Assembly (NCBI RefSeq): GCF_009765965.1 | Contig: NZ_LMUL01000014.1 | Coordinates: 1,358,127-1,422,126 of the forward strand | Length of the DNA stretch: 64,000 nt | Direction: 5' to 3' | Origin: Caulobacter sp. S45 | Lineage (GTDB): Bacteria; Pseudomonadota; Alphaproteobacteria; Caulobacterales; Caulobacteraceae | Shown: piece after piece, positions 61,413 through 64,000 of the stretch | Layout: every line of letters begins with the position of its first letter | Numbering within the stretch: position 1 is the first letter of the stretch | Notes under the pieces: generated by a model | What the model saw: only the letters and a program-made list of their open reading frames with translations | The model's database searches: none | What the model was told of the DNA's origin: nothing | Translations under genes and position numbers: made by a program

Positions 61413-62686
61413 TCCGCCTACTGAAGATCGCCCGACGGGAATACGTCAGCTACCTGCGCACGCCGGGGTTCTGGATATCTCTCTGCGTGGCGCCCCTGGT
61501 GCTGGGCTTCGCCTTGATGGGCGGTCCCAAGGCGTTGCAGTCGGCGGCGCCTCCGCCCCGGCTGACCGTGATCGATCTCACCCGTTCTGGCTTCGACCGG
61601 GCGCTGCAGCCAACCCTCAGCGGGGAGCCGCCCCTAGCCGAGATCGTCGCGCCGCCGCCAGCCTCCACCGATGCCGGCTCTCCCGAACAGGCGATCGCTC
61701 CGCTGCGTTCGGCGCTGTCGGCCCGCGGGGAACGCGCGCTCGACCTAGTGGTCATCATCTCGGGCGTGTCGACCAAGGCGCGCGTCGATTTCTGGACGCG
61801 CGACCCCACCACCTCCAGCCTCGCCGGCCTGGTCGAGCGGGCGGTCGGCGACAGGATGCGCCAGAACCGCCTCATCGCCGCGGGCCTGCCCTCCAACCTG
61901 CTGAAATCGGTGGACGCCGTCCAGCCGGAGGTCCGCAGCTTCTCGCCGCGCGCCAGGTCGGAACGCGTTTCCTTCCGAGACCAAGCCCCTACCCTGTTGG
62001 CGCTCGGCCTGGCGTTCGTGCTGTGGATGGCGGTGGTGACCGGCGCCGGCATCCTGCTCAACAGCGTGATCGAGGAGAAGTCGGGCCGCATCCTGGAGGT
62101 GCTGATGTCGTGCGCCTCCATCCCCGAGATCCTCGGCGGCAAGATCTTGGGCGTGGCCGGCCTGACGGGCACCGTGCTGGCGGTCTGGGGCGCGCTCGGC
62201 CTGACCGCGGTGAGCCGGACGTCCCCACACCTGCTGGGAGAGCTAGGCGGGGCGCTGCTCAGCCACGGGCTGATCGTCTGGTTCGTCCTGTTCTTCGCCG
62301 GGGGCTATCTGATGTACGCCTCGATCTTCGCGGCCATCGGCGCCTTCTGCGAGACCAGCCGCGAGGCCCAGACGCTGCTCGGCCCGCTGATGATCGTGCT
62401 GAGCATCCCGATGGTGTTCCTCAGCCTGGCGCAGCAGCGGCCGGATGCGCCGGTGATCGTGATCCTGTCGTGGGTCCCGCTGTTCACTCCGTTCCTGATG
62501 ATCGCCCGCATCGCCAGCGGCCTACCGCTCTGGCAGGTGGCCGCAGCGCTGCTGGAGATGGCGGCGACGGCGGCTGCGATCATGTGGCTGTGCGCGCGGG
62601 CGTTCCGGGCGGGGGCGCTGTCAGGCGGCGGGAAGCTGGACGTCAAGCGGCTGCTGGCGGCGTTCGCGCGGCCGGCGGAGACATGA
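61409..62686 (+). CDS. ABC-2 type permease (NatB-like)
   Basis: 425 residues. The first helix follows IARREYVSYLRTPGFWISLC, then a ~170-residue extracytoplasmic domain, then five to six helices (LGLAFVLWMAVVTGAGILLN, GLIVWFVLFFAGGYLMYAS) with the family block EEKSGRILEVLMSCASIPEI. Partner of the preceding ATPase. The pair resembles NatAB exporters, and the substrate is unknown. GTG start coupled to the ATPase stop. Confidence 0.9.
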   Translation: MIRLLKIARREYVSYLRTPGFWISLCVAPLVLGFALMGGPKALQSAAPPPRLTVIDLTRSGFDRALQPTLSGEPPLAEIVAPPPASTDAGSPEQAIAPLRSALSARGERALDLVVIISGVSTKARVDFWTRDPTTSSLAGLVERAVGDRMRQNRLIAAGLPSNLLKSVDAVQPEVRSFSPRARSERVSFRDQAPTLLALGLAFVLWMAVVTGAGILLNSVIEEKSGRILEVLMSCASIPEILGGKILGVAGLTGTVLAVWGALGLTAVSRTSPHLLGELGGALLSHGLIVWFVLFFAGGYLMYASIFAAIGAFCETSREAQTLLGPLMIVLSIPMVFLSLAQQRPDAPVIVILSWVPLFTPFLMIARIASGLPLWQVAAALLEMAATAAAIMWLCARAFRAGALSGGGKLDVKRLLAAFARPAET

Positions 62687-62702
62687 GATAGCCCCCAAAC
62701 GA

Positions 62703-62735
62703 AACCACCCCCAGAGCCAGGCTCCGGGGGTGGTT
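62703..62735. terminator. Bidirectional hairpin between permease and rpsU
   Basis: AACCACCCCCAGAGCC (62703-62718) pairs with GGCTCCGGGGGTGGTT (62720-62735) with one mismatch. T-rich stretches beyond are weak on both sides, but the position between convergent genes fits a shared terminator. Confidence 0.6.
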
Positions 62736-62761
62736 GAAATTCGACGTCGTGGACGAAGCGC

Positions 62762-62998
62762 CTAGCGCTTCACCACCGGACGGGTCGCGGGCAGCAGGCC
62801 TTCGCGCTGGGCGCGCTTGCGGGCCAGCTTGCGGGCGCGGCGGATCGCTTCGGCCTTTTGACGGGCGCGCTTCTCGGAGGGCTTCTCGTAATGCACGTGC
62901 CGCTTCATCTCGCGGAAGGTGCCCTCGCGCTGCATCTTCTTCTTCAGCGCCTTGAGGGCTTGATCGACGTTGTTGTCGCGGACGAAAATCTGGACGAT
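62762..62998 (-). CDS. rpsU: 30S ribosomal protein S21, apparent AUC start
   Basis: 78 residues. The canonical S21 starts at (M)[20 protein letters not shown] and continues [20 protein letters not shown]. The codon at the family's Met position is ATC (62996-62998). An excellent GAGGAGG lies 8 nt upstream, and no ATG, GTG or TTG is positioned there. The only alternative in-frame start lies over 40 codons upstream and would add an unrelated leader. A rare initiation codon, like infC in E. coli, may serve regulation (inference). Confidence 0.9.
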   Translation of the reverse strand: MVQIFVRDNNVDQALKALKKKMQREGTFREMKRHVHYEKPSEKRARQKAEAIRRARKLARKRAQREGLLPATRPVVKR

Positions 62999-63199
62999 GA
63001 CTAGGCCCTCCTCTGGACCCTGCGCGGCGCTATGCGACTTTGAGATAAGGGCGAACGGCTCATATGCCCGGAGGCTGCCCTCCGTGCCGAAGGCGACGAG
63101 GTAGCAGAACAGACTTTGCCTGTCCACACTCGCCGCGCCGCTTTAAGCAGGAAGACGGACGCCGCCTTGGACGTCCGCCCTTCTCAAACGCGGTGACGA

Positions 63200-64000
63200 T
63201 CAACTCGCTCCGTACATCGCCATCACGTCCTGGCGGAAGGACCTCTGGCTGTCGGGGCGGGCGTAGAACATGTGGCCGCCGGGATATTCCTTCACCTGCA
63301 CCTGGTTCGGATCGCCGAAGGTCGGCATCTGGTCGACGATCAGCACCGAGGCCATGAAGGGGCACGACAGGTCGTCCCAGCCGTGGGCGATCAGCACCTT
63401 CATCTTCGGATCGAGCGCCACCGCCTCGCGCAGGTCGGTCACGCTCTCGACCTGCTCGTCATGGCCGTCGTTCCACATCCGCCCGACATCGTAGCTCAGG
63501 GTATGGAAGGGCGCGTCGACCTTCCAGCCAACCACGCGGGTGTCGAAGTCGACCATGGCGCTGGTGGTCGGCGCGATGGTGCTGTCCAGGATCGGGTCGT
63601 TGGTCCGCTGCTCGGGCGCGTAGGGGAAGGGGTCCCATTCGGTCACGTTGCTGTCGTAGCGGCTGCCGAGTTTGCCCTGCTGGCGGAACACCTCGCGCAG
63701 GAAGGCCTGGGTCTCGATCCGCCCGCCCGACACCTTGACGAAGTTCGGGTCGAGCCCGGTCAGTTCGCTCACCTTGGCGGTCAGTCGCTGGTTGGCGGCG
63801 GGATCGGTGCGGCCCTTCATCAGGTCGGAGGCGAAATCGCCCCGCGCATAGGCGATCACCGGCGCCATGTGGGCGGCGTCGAGTTCGCCGTGCCGCTCCA
63901 GGTTGGCGGCGGCCATGGCCGGCATGGTGATCACCCAGGGCAGAGGCGACAGGCCGGGATCGAACTCGGCGGCGCTGTCCAGATAGGGCGACACCATCAC
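63200..64000 (-). CDS. Serine carboxypeptidase-like (peptidase S10) protein, N-terminus outside window
   Basis: The C-terminal 266 residues of a larger enzyme; the frame is open to the window end. Visible are the catalytic Asp region KVLIAHGWDDLSCPFMASVL and catalytic His in KEYPGGHMFYARPDSQRSF. The nucleophile Ser lies upstream of the window. The domain pattern fits the bacterial S10 family, usually secreted or periplasmic. Specificity unknown. Confidence 0.85.
   Translation of the reverse strand: MMVSPYLDSAAEFDPGLSPLPWVITMPAMAAANLERHGELDAAHMAPVIAYARGDFASDLMKGRTDPAANQRLTAKVSELTGLDPNFVKVSGGRIETQAFLREVFRQQGKLGSRYDSNVTEWDPFPYAPEQRTNDPILDSTIAPTTSAMVDFDTRVVGWKVDAPFHTLSYDVGRMWNDGHDEQVESVTDLREAVALDPKMKVLIAHGWDDLSCPFMASVLIVDQMPTFGDPNQVQVKEYPGGHMFYARPDSQRSFRQDVMAMYGAS

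Noticed and set aside
1-64000. CRISPR array or complete prophage
   Set aside because: No regularly spaced repeats, cas genes, or phage structural genes were seen; integrase and secretion genes are isolated remnants.

Overview
The window is high-GC alphaproteobacterial DNA, most likely Caulobacterales (Caulobacter/Phenylobacterium-like). The evidence is a GapR/DUF2312 protein, an aa3-type oxidase subunit IV, a MucR-family regulator, a UrcA-family protein, a DUF484-xerC pair, and the rpmJ and rpsU ribosomal genes. No species can be named from sequence alone.

Layout. (1) 1-25 kb is an accessory, stress and catabolism segment. It opens with a truncated large-subunit catalase followed by a SemiSWEET and a thioredoxin-reductase-like gene. 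A debris patch at 3.2-5.0 kb holds a DUF5677 gene with a nonsense codon, an IS110 transposase tail and a frameshifted SDR tail. After that come a GST, a dihydrolipoamide-dehydrogenase-like enzyme, PAP2, AsmA, an ATP-dependent DNA ligase, a pyruvoyl decarboxylase resembling fungal PsiD, and a GNAT. Next are a secreted NHL-propeller gene broken at a C9 tract, a TetR/epoxide-hydrolase pair, a GlxA-type regulator, several alpha/beta hydrolases, a flavin monooxygenase, DUF418, MucR and an Nramp-related transporter.

(2) 25-41.9 kb looks like an island. It starts with a broken phage-type integrase and ends with an orphan 3' end of glmS just before galU. In between are gene-poor spacers, small membrane or secreted ORFs, a UrcA gene, a LysR regulator, a hsdM remnant, a VirB9/VirB10 remnant of a type IV secretion system, a GH16 glucanase, a zinc-ribbon protein, an Rrf2 gene with a TGA in place of Trp, a lactonase, an AT-rich recombinase-like gene and an XRE regulator.

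(3) 41.9-64 kb is dense, intact chromosome. galU and sqdB (UDP-sulfoquinovose synthase) plus an SDR gene suggest sulfolipid precursor synthesis. They are followed by bluB, a solitary m5C methyltransferase, small conserved genes, tRNA-Gly(GCC), a DUF6065-like gene, a ProX-type deacylase, a cnoX-LonN-Trm112 operon, dgoD, an unassigned two-gene membrane system (a four-helix coiled-coil protein and a vWA-like protein), xerC and DUF484 separated by a palindromic repeat, COX IV, a lytic transglycosylase, a lipoprotein, rpmJ, gapR, an ABC exporter pair, rpsU (apparent AUC start) and a partial S10-like peptidase.

Disrupted genes are confined to the first 37 kb (five single-base indels, two nonsense codons); the last 22 kb has none. 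Most of the indels lie in or beside short homopolymers, so assembly error must be excluded before they are called pseudogenes. No CRISPR array or complete mobile element was seen.
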